In this document: positions 23,518-35,100 of the stretch, one piece after another
Numbering within the stretch: the first letter of the stretch is position 1
Layout: the number at the start of each line of letters is the position of its first letter
NCBI GenBank assembly: GCA_043228905.1
Contig: JBHGNT010000002.1
Coordinates: 4,526,001 to 4,590,000, forward strand
Source of the DNA: Azolla caroliniana
Lineage: Eukaryota > Polypodiophyta
DNA length: 64,000 nucleotides
Reading direction: 5' to 3'
Made by a program: the position numbers and the translations under genes
The notes under the pieces: model-generated
Seen by the model: only the letters and a program-made list of their open reading frames with translations
Databases searched by the model: none
What the model was told of the DNA's origin: nothing

Positions 23518-26500
23518 TCACAACCTATTCTTTTGCGGCTTAACCTTGTATATCCTCACAATCCAGTTGGAACTCGTGTAGGCCTCTTCAAGGTGATGAA
23601 GCTCAACATCTTTGTTTCCAATCTCAACACCTCTTGCACGGTCCCACCTGTTCAAGATAAATTGGAACATTTTTTTATTTATTCATTTGAGTTTTGAACT
23701 ACAACTTTTTAAATTATCGGCCAAAGCTTGGATTTATTTATTCATTAGTTGCAACCGAACTGATCAAAATAATTCATTTCCTCATAAGAAAAAAAGCATC
23801 TTATTTTCAACCTTTTTTCTTTTTAAAAAGAAAACTTAAATATTATGCGGGATCTACATTTTTAAGAATTCTACTATCCCATGATACACAAAATAATGTA
23901 AACAAACCAATATATGCAATAGACACATACCCGGGTGGCCTGCCATATTCTGTCATTAACTCTCCAAATCTATAGTAACAAAGCTTGTACCTAGAAAAAA
24001 ACATGGATCGCATATCTTTAGTGATGTCATTAATGGCTCAAATTTGTCTTCGATAAAAAGAACCGCAAGAAAAATCTCTAGATGGTGTCAGCATGAGTGA
24101 TTAGGCCAAAATTGCAACTTTTGTCCCTGCCCTTAGTTCCCAACTGTCGCAAACAATTCCCCCACCAAAAGGAAACAAAATAGCCACCAATTGATGGCAG
24201 GATCATATCAAGCATAGATAGACCCAATACATAACTCATATCATATTGAGCCACCATGGATCAAACCCCATGGAAATTCCTTATCTATGATAAGGTATTA
24301 TTGGAATTCAGACAAGTACTCAATATGATGTAGGTATCCACAACATATTGTTGGAAACAACCACTGTTACTTCATTATATATATGTATATGTGTGTATAT
24401 ACATACACACACATATACATATACATACATAATGTAGGTTAAGGAAACTAGATGCTTCGTTACATATGATAATTTTTGTCCAGAAACAGCAATCTAGACC
24501 ACAGTCGTTGATAATACACGCATGAAAAGATGACAGAATTCTCAAAGGGAGGGTAGAAAGAGTTGAAATGTGAATACTTATCAGATGAAGAAAACTAGAA
24601 GGTAAAGAGGTTCGCTGAAACAGAAGAGCTATGAGTGCAAAAGTCCCAATCCGCATATGCAAGCATGTCATGCCCCTAGACATCCATGTGGTCGCCATAC
24701 ATGCAGTCTCCGGCCTAAATGAAATAGCCTTAATATGATAATGGAAGCAGTTGTTTGAGCAAACCCATAGTTGTAGGGGGGGGCCTTTGAGTAGGATTCC
24801 CGAGCCTCATTTTGATCCTGGTGGTGATCACCATCCTCCTACTCTTGCCCAGATGATGAATACATATTAACATCCTCAGGAAGCCAGGAACATCACCTAT
24901 AGGTAGGTAGCCAAAAAAAGTGCTTTACCAGAGAGTTTCCTCCACTGGTTCGGAAGGTGCGTAGCTACATGTGGGTCGTGTCTTTATGTAAGGTCACTTC
25001 TATTCTGTATCTAAGAGGTGGGCTTCTTAAGAGGTTTTGTGCATGCAGTAATTGACAGTGGGAAGCATTTGTCAGATGACCATGAAGATGCACCCACAAG
25101 AGAGATCATGGAGAGGCACTATCACATAAATTGTGAAAGTCTAGCTTGTACATTATTATGCCATGTGTGAGAGTTGAGATCCTAGAGGGCATTTGTCGAA
25201 TAGGTGAGTTGCACATAAATAAAGGTAAACAAGCATAGACATGAATTCAATTAATAGAAAAAACCATCAAAATATGGAACATACATCAGACACTGAAGCA
25301 TCTTCGGTGCTGCTCCTTTGTCTACCCGATATTCTCCATTTACCAAATACTCAGGTTCCTTGATCACTGGAAAAACTCCACCTCCTATCCGCACCATCCA
25401 AAGGAATCTGCTCAGGAACAATCAAAAAAGAAACACATCCATTACTTTACATGCCTCAATTATAATGTGCTGAGTGAATAGTTAAAAACATACTTGTTGA
25501 TATCATCTGAAGAATAGCCAGTTACTCCTCCAAACACAACTAAAACATAGCCCACATCCAACTCTTGCATGATTTCATAGGCTTCATCTTCGTAAGAAGA
25601 CATAGCCCTGCCAACTGTAGCAATATGAGTATTATTCCATGTGTTGTTATCAACTATAACAGTCCTATTGCCCATTGCAGTGATTTGATACCCATAGTCC
25701 CACCATGACATAATCTTTGCATCCTCAGGTGTATTATGGCGAAGCCAGTAATAAGCCTCCCGAAAATCATCAAAAATAATTTTATCACCATTTGATTGCC
25801 GGGCAGCGAGAACAATCGAGGGAGAAGAGTATGCCTCTGAGGTTACCCATGTGCAATGAATAACATAGTTCATCAATAGGTAGAAAATGCCAAGCATGAG
25901 AACTGCTGCCCCCTTCCTTTGCATAGGCAAAGACTGATCTGACGCCCCCTGCAAGTTAATGAAATGAATTTATTTTATTTCCAAGATATGGGTTAATGAC
26001 CCAAATTAAGTTTTCAAGCTATGGGTTACAAGCCAATTTTATTATTTCGAGCTATGATAAATTTATTGCATCAAATATATGCGTTAATGAAGAACTTTAT
26101 TACAAATTAACCCAAAGATTTGTGACTGATTTGTACTTCTAATGAAATCGATTCTATGGTTTAGCTAGCGTATAAGATTCTCTTCATTAGATTTAGAGTT
26201 ATAGATTCCATGGCTTCGCTAACACATAGACTTTGAAGTAGATTTGTTCATTAACCCATCGACTCACCAACCAGATCAATATATTTCACACTATGATTTA
26301 GCGAGCAAAATTATTGATTTCCAATTATTGGTTAACGAACAATATAGTGATTTCTAATTATAGGTTAATGAGCAAAACTTTATCATTGACATTGATCAAA
26401 ACTTTATCCATTTCAACTGTATCAATTAACATTGATCAAACAACAAGTTAAAGGAAGTACTAAAAAAATGGCAATGAATTGAAATTTATGGGACATGAAC

Positions 26501-28792
26501 TACTTCAATCTATCACCTTGCCAAAAATCTTGCTGAGTGTTTCAACAGATTTCAAGATAGGAAATTAATAAAGAGAAATCATTGATTTGTGTATATGAAC
26601 AAATTTCTTGATTTGGAGAAAATTAATTTTTTTATTCAAGTTTATAGTTTAATCAAACAAATTTATGACAATGCAGTAGCTTATATCTCTCACCTTGTTA
26701 GTACCTTTTCCCGAACCAGAGACCTTTGTTGTGCCTGCTGCCGGAGCTTTTGCACGAAGTAAACCAGATAAATTCTTCAAACTTGCAGATACAGCAATTG
26801 CACTGATAAGACAAACTGCAGGTGCTGCAACTAGTATAAGCCGAACCATAACCCCAGCAAAATACATGCTTGTCAAGCCATATATAATAACAAATATCGT
26901 CGCATCGGTAAGCCGCTTGAAGCAAAAGTAAAGACCAGCCGGAAATAATATCAAAAGAATATGGAAATCAAACATAAAAGAAGACCATGCTGTTGGTTGA
27001 TGCTCTGACACCGATGCAATAATAGGTATATGGTCTTTTGCATAAGTGGGGTCTAAGAGGGAATAAAACCGTCCTGTCCATGGAGAAATGTATCCTGTTG
27101 CCATGCCTATAGCAAGAGCTAATGCACCAACAGTTGTTGCAGAGAGTACTGTTACTCTTAGGAATGCACGAAACAGTTTTGGATTATCAAGCTGATTTCT
27201 CACCCAATCCACTGCATAGAATACCTGCACAACAACAGATATATACAACATATATGCAACAAATTGGGATTATTGAGCTGCATTATTTCTGTCCTCAAAG
27301 CCTGAGATACAACCTAAACATTAAGTTTGCCAGTTGTAATGTTTGTATATATTGTCATGCTATATTTACGATTTACAAAATTACCAGTGTATAACAATGA
27401 GAATCATTGTAAAATACCAAAATTCTGTATCCTATTGAAAATAATATAGGAGACTTTATACATGTTTTTCCCCTCTTTGTGTGCAGCAAAATGCTTCTAA
27501 ACAATATAAAGTTATAGCACAATCTTTGGTGAAAGTAACAGCGGAATTACTGTGTTCTCTTGTGGATATGTACTAAATTCTTAGGTTTTGTACATTTACA
27601 TAGTTCCTGCGGAGTGATTTGGCTTATATAGGAAATTACATAAATGTTTTGATTAAAATACCTGAGTTTTTCATCAGTAACATCTTTGTTTTTGCTATTT
27701 ACCAAAATGTCCCTTGTCAATCCCCAAAAGAGAGAAACAATTAAAGAATTGAACATATGATTTCTCTTTCAAAGGTTGATCAGGGGCGTTTGGGGAAATG
27801 ATGAAAACTCAAGGGTGTGTAAGGAGATAATGAAAACTCAAGAGCATACTATTGAAAAAACGAAATATAAATATATATACAAATACCTGCATCAAGAAGA
27901 ATACACCCATAGCAGCCATATGCTCACCGGACTGCACATGCTGAAACCCGACAAATCGGATCTGCATCGCAAGTAGCATGCCCAGGATATACATCGTATT
28001 GTATGCAATATAAAGTCTTAGTGAATATCTACCGGTAATCAGCAAAGCAAGAACATACAAAGGAATCAAGTTAATGATGAAAATGTATCCACCCCATGCT
28101 GAGACCATGTAGAAGTAGGCAAATGCTGAACCCACTGACCATGCCAAAGAACCAGTTTTCACTGCCTTAACAAATAGATAAAAGGTTAAAAGCAATGCGA
28201 AGATTGCGACACCTTCATTATCATAAGAACCAGCCACAGATCTTGATATATAACCAGGGCAAATCGCAATAAGAGCAGCAGCTACAAGCCCAGCACCTGA
28301 ATCCCATATCTCCTTGCCAAAGAAGTACGCAACAATAGTTGTATTTGAAGCAAAGAAGGGCGCAATAAACACGCATACATCTCTTATATGAACTACACAT
28401 GTGAGAAATCTTAGTGTCCAATACAAAATTGCAGCTGTTACCATAAGACCTGGGTAAAGTGTCCCGCCTATGATTCGGCCTAATGGGTACCATGACTCGT
28501 AATCAAACCAATTCCAGAACTCATAGAACCCTTTCTCTGTAAGATAGAGAGTTGTCCTATAATTGAAATAAGGATCAAATTCATGAATCATACTCTCATA
28601 CCGGAGCACGCTGAATAGCCGAGTCGCAAAAGCAAGCACATAGATCAACATCAAAGAACTGATCCTCAGCAACAATTCTTGCTGTTTGGTCTTTACTTTG
28701 AAGCTTTTCAGTGAGATCTGAAGAGAATCTAGAAAGGGTTGGGAAGGACCCATGATAGGCAGAGAAAAGGGCTTACCTTCTTTGGCACCCAT
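23518..28792 (-). CDS. STT3B: Oligosaccharyltransferase catalytic subunit STT3 (STT3B-like)
   Basis: Six exons on the minus strand: 28792-27887, 27224-26694, 25948-25494, 25407-25285, 23990-23931, 23647-23518. Phases close to 734 aa, close to plant STT3B (about 735) and shorter than STT3A (about 780). The enzyme moves the oligosaccharide from the dolichol carrier to Asn-X-Ser/Thr in the ER membrane. Visible signs: [12 protein letters not shown] with the first catalytic Asp, many membrane segments in exons 1-2, [10 protein letters not shown] in exon 2, the acceptor-binding WWDYG (about 25690-25710), the conserved glycosylation site NNTWNNT, and the C-terminal [11 protein letters not shown] and [12 protein letters not shown]. 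The start at 28792 gives the usual N-terminus MGAKEGKP. The STT3B rather than STT3A label rests on length and N-terminal resemblance. It diverges from TOC75. Confidence 0.96.
24366..24432. repeat. AT/GT-rich imperfect palindrome in STT3 intron 5
   Basis: TATGTATATGTGTGTA faces a near-complementary TACACACACATATACATA-type arm a few bases later, so the strand can fold on itself. It is a low-complexity hairpin within the 1.3-kb intron between exons 4 and 5. Confidence 0.6.
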
Positions 28793-29090
28793 AAACCCTA
28801 ATTCGATGAAAACCTAAGAACTTGGGCAGTTGGGTTATGGTTGAATCGTCTGAGATCTTTAGGTAACACAAGTGTGTCGGATATACCTTACGAAGCAGAG
28901 GTGAATTCCATGGCTCTGTAGCTCACACAAGAACATATGTTTTTCTTTTCTCATTTTTCACAGATCTCAATTGAATTTTGGAAGAGAAAGAGCATGTGAG
29001 GTATTGGTTTCACACTGTGATGGGCAGGCGAGGAGGGTCTCCGGGACTAACCACCTCATTCATGAACCTTTCATTGTCCGGTGTTTTGTC
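28793..29090. promoter_or_regulatory. STT3 upstream region
   Basis: The 300 bp upstream of the STT3 start codon (minus strand) should hold its 5' UTR and core promoter. I see no single TATA box I would defend. Confidence 0.35.
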
Positions 29091-29137
29091 CAGTTCAGTT
29101 CAGTTCAGTTCAGTTCAGTTCAGCTCAGCTCAGCTCA
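29091..29137. repeat. CAGTT pentanucleotide repeat
   Basis: Six CAGTT units followed by CAGCT variants form a 47-bp microsatellite about 300 bp upstream of the STT3 start codon. Confidence 0.95.
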
Positions 29138-29390
29138 AATCTGTACTTAGGTTTTAGATTGTATGGCCATATGAGCAAGCATCTATATCAATGTGGCACT
29201 GTTTGTTGGCCCCGATACTCATGGTCTAGATAGACGTTCTGGGTTGGGATCAAACCTTGTAATTCATGAGAGGCACAAACTTGTTGACAGTGGATATCGT
29301 GTGTGTGTGTGTGCGCGCGCGTGTGTGTTTGAGTGGAAAAAGGGGTTTAGAATGTGTTTTTGTTTGGGTTATCCACATTGACGTATCTGA

Positions 29391-29800
29391 AAGAATGTAG
29401 CTTGGTTGAGGTTTTGTGCATCATTCATAACTGGGGCATATCGGTTCTTGATCGATTGTCCATACTAATGCAGTTTGGTTATCATTGCTTAGTGGAATGC
29501 AATTACCCTCCTGTCTTGGATAGGCTCAAACAATGCACTAGAATGAAAATCTATGTTGATGTGGTGCGACATCATTTGCCTTTATGGGTGTATAGCATCT
29601 TGTTCAGATTTTCTAGCACAAAGAATGTGGCTTGGTTGAGGGTTTGTGCAACATTCGTGGCTAGGGCGTATCGGTTCTTGTATTGATTGTCCATACTAAT
29701 GTGGTCTAGTTACCATCGCTTAGTGGGATGTAATTATCCTCGTGCCTTGGATATCCTGCCAACAATGTGAGGTTAGGCTCAAACAATGCACTAGAACAAA
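29391..29800. repeat. Imperfect tandem duplication of about 230 bp
   Basis: AAGAATGTAGCTTGGTTGAG at about 29391 recurs as AAGAATGTGGCTTGGTTGAG at about 29620. It is followed in both by a TCGGTTCTTG, TTGTCCATACTAATG and GGCTCAAACAATGCACTAGAA series. There is no coding signal. The origin is unknown. Confidence 0.75.
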
Positions 29801-31100
29801 ATCCTATGTTGATGTGGTGCAACATCGTTGGCCTATGGTTGTATAGCTTCTTGTTCAGATTTTCCTCTTTGTTTGGCACAAATCGCTAATTGTGGGAACA
29901 TTGCTCTTGGTTTTGGACACATGTCCAATAATAAACCATGGTAGTATGGGATAAGCCATTGAGAACATGACGCAGACAAACATTTGTATGGATTGTCCAT
30001 GTTGATGTGGCACGAATCATTCACCGTATATGTGGACGACTTATTCGGGTTGTTGTTGAGATTGAATACATTGTATCCAACATACAAGCAAGGAAACCAC
30101 ATCTGGAAATATACAATGGCTACTCAATACTTGGCTAGGTATCCATGTTGATGTGACATAAAATTGTTTAGTTGCAATAATTGTTTTCTAGCTTGTTGAT
30201 GTTCCCCATAATTTTTTCCCATGCTTGAACCTATGCATGCCAACCAAGTTTCATGAGCCTCGCCTAATCCTTGTGTGTCCAGACTCCAAATTGTTTGCTC
30301 ACCTACTTCTAAGGTTTGTTTCATTGGATGACAGTACAAACGATCACATTCACCAATCTTCAATATCGACTTTGCTTGCAAAAACTTATCAAGGAGAGGA
30401 ATTTATTCAAGAGTGAAATTCAATTTATTATTATTGTCTTTCAAATGAGAAAATCATTGTCCAAAATGTTGATAAAGCCATTTTCCAAAAGGAAATGGTT
30501 TGTTTGCATGATGCCAAACTCAAATTTGGTTTTCCAAATTTTACATTGTAAATCCATTTTCCAAAGGAAATGGTTGGTTTGCATGATCTCATAACTCAAA
30601 ATATGAAATGTTTTTTATACTTTGAGACAAGTGACAACATCAAACAAATAATTCCGTTTGTCTTGAACCCATGACCTCCATGTCAAAAGACACAAGCTTT
30701 AGGGCTACAAATTTGAAAATATTTCCAAGGGTGCCAAATTTTCAATATGGCACATAAATGCAATGACTTTGCATTGTATCTTGGGAGGTTTAGGCCTAGT
30801 TCCATTCCATTGCAAGAGACTTGAGAGTATCCACAAGTCTTGTTGGTTGAAAGCAGAGTATGTGGGGTTGATGACATACGTGAAAGGTCACTAAAAATAT
30901 TCTTTTACGTAAAGAAAAGGGTAACATTTGACATGGAGTGAAACTTTGAACACACTATCATAGATCATGCCCACAACACAAAAATGAAAGTACTAGATAA
31001 TAAACATTATATCGATCATAAGTAAATGATATAACAACTAGTGTGAAAGCTACCAACAAGAGTCAATGGCCTAAATGTGGGCACCGTGATCTAATATAAA
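29801..31100. other. Spacer between STT3 and TOC75
   Basis: AT-rich, with no domain or element recognised. Short open frames here look accidental. Confidence 0.45.
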
Positions 31101-31103
31101 AAT

Positions 31104-31400
31104 GTTACAATTAGAAAACCACGAGAAGCATGTAACCCCCTTACAAAGCTACAATTGTTGGTTGTACCATGAAGGGTTTATTCCAAACATCATAATTTTT
31201 GTTTTTTTTATAGCAAATCTGTATGAATTGGAACACGGAGAGCTACAAGTTCACGTGTTACGTTTAGAAAACCATAAGAAGTGTGCAACCCCCTTACAAA
31301 GCTACAAATGTTGGTCATACCTGGAAGGGTCTATTCCAAACTTCATATGTTTTGATTTTTAATAATAGCAAATACGTATGAATTGGATATATGGAGAGGC
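31104..31400. repeat. Tandem duplication of about 151 bp
   Basis: A block from GTTACAATTAGAAAACCA through CCCTTACAAAGCTACAA to a TATGAATTGGA stretch occurs at about 31104 and again at about 31255, with scattered differences. It is noncoding. Confidence 0.75.
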
Positions 31401-31599
31401 ATGAGTTCATGTTTGTCGACGTAGAAATCACGTAGAAAGAAAATCGTAAACATTGATCACATCACATGTCATGCGCCCTCGAGTCAGCTCATTTGCCATC
31501 CCTATTGATCAAAACATTCATCAAATCTTATTCCCCGACAATCATACTTGCCCTAATCACAAAGCTTGTTTATCCGTGGTGTTGTATGCATTGATCCGG

Positions 31600-32000
31600 T
31601 CCGATGTTATGTGATTAGTTTAGGTTGGTAGCATATGCAACCGAGAGCATCAAACTTTGCTCTAATTAGTTGACAGATGCAAGATCTCGACTAAAATTGA
31701 GATTAAGGTTACGATTATGATTAAGATTATGGTTGAGATTGAGATTAAGGTATGATGTTATGTGATTAGCTTAGGTTGGTAACATATGCAACTAAGAGCA
31801 TCAAACTTTGCTCTAATTAATTGACAGATGCAAGACCCTGATTGAAATCGAGATTAAGGTCACGATTATGATTAAGATTATGGTTGAGATTGAGATTGAG
31901 ATTGAGATTGAGATTGAGATTAGGATTGAGATTGAGATTGAGATTGAGATTGAGATTGAGATTGAGATTGAGATTGAGATTAGGATTGAAATTGAGATTT
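31600..32000. repeat. Duplicated block ending in a GAGATT hexanucleotide array
   Basis: About 150 bp (GATGTTATGTGATTAG, AGAGCATCAAACTTTGCTC, CGATTATGATTAAGATTATG) is repeated in tandem at about 31601 and about 31752. The second copy runs into a (GAGATT)n array at 31883-32000 with two GATTAG variants. The array ends about 130 bp upstream of the TOC75 start codon. An open frame of alternating Glu-Ile across it is an artefact. Confidence 0.9.
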
Positions 32001-32129
32001 ATTATGCAATAAAAATTGTGGAGTTTTTATTTAACTATAATTTTAATCTAATATTCAAAAAAAGGAGAAAAAAAGGGGCTTCATTGAGATAAACCTTGAA
32101 GGGAAGAAGAGCTTTCTCTGAGCCTGGCT

Positions 32130-35100
32130 ATGGCGTCCATGTAAGTTTTCTTCTGCTTCCTCCTGCTCCTCCCCCCCCTCCTCCTCTTCACTCCATTTTT
32201 GGGTCGTTCCTCATTTCACGCCCGTGGCACAAAAAGCGCCCTTTAACTGTGTGTACATTCTTAAAACCCCCAATTTTTGTTTTTTTTTTTTTGCCCTCCT
32301 GTATTCTCGTTCATGACACACAAAATCTACTTGTTTTCGTTTAGTAAATTCCAACTTAAATTTCTATGCGTTCAGCAAAACCCTAATTATTTTTCTATTC
32401 GTAAATTACCTTCAATTTGTGTGTTTTTTTGTTTTTTCCTGTTTTATTTCCAAAAGAGAATACCCACATTTCTTAACAGTATATATGTTTCTTTGTTTTA
32501 TTTTCTCTTTGTTTAAATCAGGTCTAAACAGAGTTTAGATCAGTCTTTTTCTCTACCAAACATGCATTTCCAACACAAAAGTACTTCTTCCATCTCTCCT
32601 CTGAGTAATTCTTCACAAGGGAGTACAAGCATAGCCTCCCTCAGGATTTCAGGTTCCATGCAAAACTTCAAGTTTAGAGTTTCAAGTTCCGTGGAGAACT
32701 GCAACCTTAGGGTTCCAAGTTCAGTAGAGAACCCTAAATTTAGGGGGTCAGGATCAACTACCAAAAACAACAAGTTTAGGGTTTCATGTTCAATGGAAAA
32801 CTCAGACTCGTCCAATGTGAAGGACCCTAGGGATTTTAAGGTTAGGATGAGGAAATTAGGTGTTGTTGCTACCGGATCTGCTCTAGGTATAGTTGGAGCT
32901 TCTCTATTACAAGTAATTGGATATGGTAATGGAGGAGGAGGGTTTGGAGGAGGGGGTTCATATGGTGGTGGTGGTGGTGGTGATGGTTCAGGTTTTAGTA
33001 AATTTAATTGGGTAGAAAATTTCATGGCTTTTGCAAGCTCAGAAGACTCAGAGTATGACGCTCATGACCTCCAAATAGGTTATAAAGCTAATATAACAAA
33101 GCTCAGCGAGGGGAAAAAATATAAACTATCAGGTGTTGAATTGATTGATAGTCGGGTTGATAGACCTGTTGGTAAAGATGATCCTTTCCACGAACTTATC
33201 ACAATAAGGCCAGGTGGAATTGTTACGAAATCTCAATTGCAAACCGAGCTTGAGAATCTATCGAGTTGTGGGATGTTTGAGAGCGTTGAGATGGAAGCAT
33301 TGCCTCAGATAGATGGAACCTTGAAGATGCAAGTTGTATTTGCAGAGAGTGAGTGGCAAGGTGCAGAATCAATCAGATGTGTCAATGTTGGATTACTACC
33401 TCAATCGAAGCCACCTGATGTAGATTTTGCCAAGTTGTCAGACAAGGAGAAAGAGTCATTCATAAGAGCTCAAGAAGATGAATATAAAGAAAGGCTTAGG
33501 AGGACAAGACCATGCATACTACCAAAGTCAGTAGAAAAAGAGATCATTTCATGGCTTCGGATGGAGAGAAGAGTTACTGCAAGGATTCTTCAGAAGATTC
33601 GAGACGAAGTTCAGAAGTGGTATCATGACCAAGGTTTTGCTTGTGCCCAAGTTGTCAACTTTGGGAATCTCAATACAAAAGAGATCGTTTGTGAAGTTGT
33701 CGAGGGTGACATAACTGATGTTATAGTACAATTTCAAGACAAGATGGGCCTTACATGCGAAGGAAACACAGATTTGAGGATTGTTGAAAGAGAGCTACCT
33801 GATCAGGTAAGGATTTTAGGTGTGCTAATCGTGTTTGCACTATGATCAATGTTTGGGAAAAATTCCTTATTAATTAACCGAGTTTCCTTTTCATGCATGA
33901 AATAATTTGGAAATCAAGAGAAAATACCACATTCCTGTTTTATTTTATTACCTTTATAAATATTTTGAATCAGCAAGTTCAGAATTTAAACTGCCTCCTG
34001 TAATGAATGGGGCACCTCCTTCAAACATTTGGAACTTGGAAATCAGTATTGCATTGTAAATATTCTGAACTGGCCAGTTCAGAATTTCAACTGCCTCCTT
34101 TAATGAATGGTGGTAGCTCTTTCTTTGAACATTTGAAATATACTCTTAATACAGCTATTCCTAATGAGATGTTAGATGATAGTTTTGCTCTTCAATTAAA
34201 ACAGAAATCAAACACGTTTGATATCAGTAGCAAATTATTGCAATTCACATTGCATACACATATCTCACACTTTTCAAAGATTAACAGCTGGAGCTTCACA
34301 TGGAACTGCATTTCTTTCTCTTCCTCGAAATTTCTACTGCCTCGACTTAAATATGTTCAAATTTGCAGCTACAATCTGGTTATATCTTCAATATTGAAGC
34401 TGGGAAAAGGGCTTTGAGGAATGTAAATAGCCTTGGGTTGTTTGCAAACATTGAAGTAAATCCTCGTCCGGACGAAGAGAATGATGGTGGAATCGTTGTG
34501 GAAATTAAGCTTAAAGAACTTGATCAAAAGACTGCTGAAGTCTCCACAGAGTGGAGCATTGCTCCTGGAGGATCTGGTTGGCCTAGCTTGGTGTGTATGA
34601 TATATATTGACAAGTTAATTTCTCAAAATGAAGTGAGGAATTATGAAGAATTTGTTTTCTGGTGCACTTACTACAGGCATCGATACAACCGGGTGGAAGT
34701 GTAACTTTTGAGCATCGAAATTTGCAAGGTCTCAACCGATCCCTTTTTGGCTCTGTTACGTCAAACAACCTCCTTAATCCTCAGGTATACAATTTATATA
34801 TTAAATTAAATCAATGTATTTTCTTGAACTAATCATGCATTAAAGTGAATTTTACCAAATAATGTATAGCAAATGACAATATTTATGTTTTGATGTTGAG
34901 CTTTGTGGAACCTTGTTCTCTTGATTGATATGTCATTATAGTTGTATTAGGGAGTCAAAGGCGAGGCTTATATATGCTTCATGATGAGTACTGTAATGCA
35001 TTGCTTATTAGATATGTTTATATACCAGGACCTGGTTTTGACATTGATGCCATTTGACAAATGCCAATATTTATGCTTATATGTTGAAGCTTGCTGGGAT

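Noticed and set aside
24375-24698. 107-aa minus-strand frame
   Set aside because: Lies inside STT3 intron 5, and its C-terminus is translated AT/GT repeat.
31868-32092. Open frame of alternating Glu-Ile
   Set aside because: Translation of the (GAGATT)n array; no gene context.
32540-33025. 161-aa minus-strand frame rich in Pro
   Set aside because: Antisense shadow of the TOC75 glycine-rich exon.
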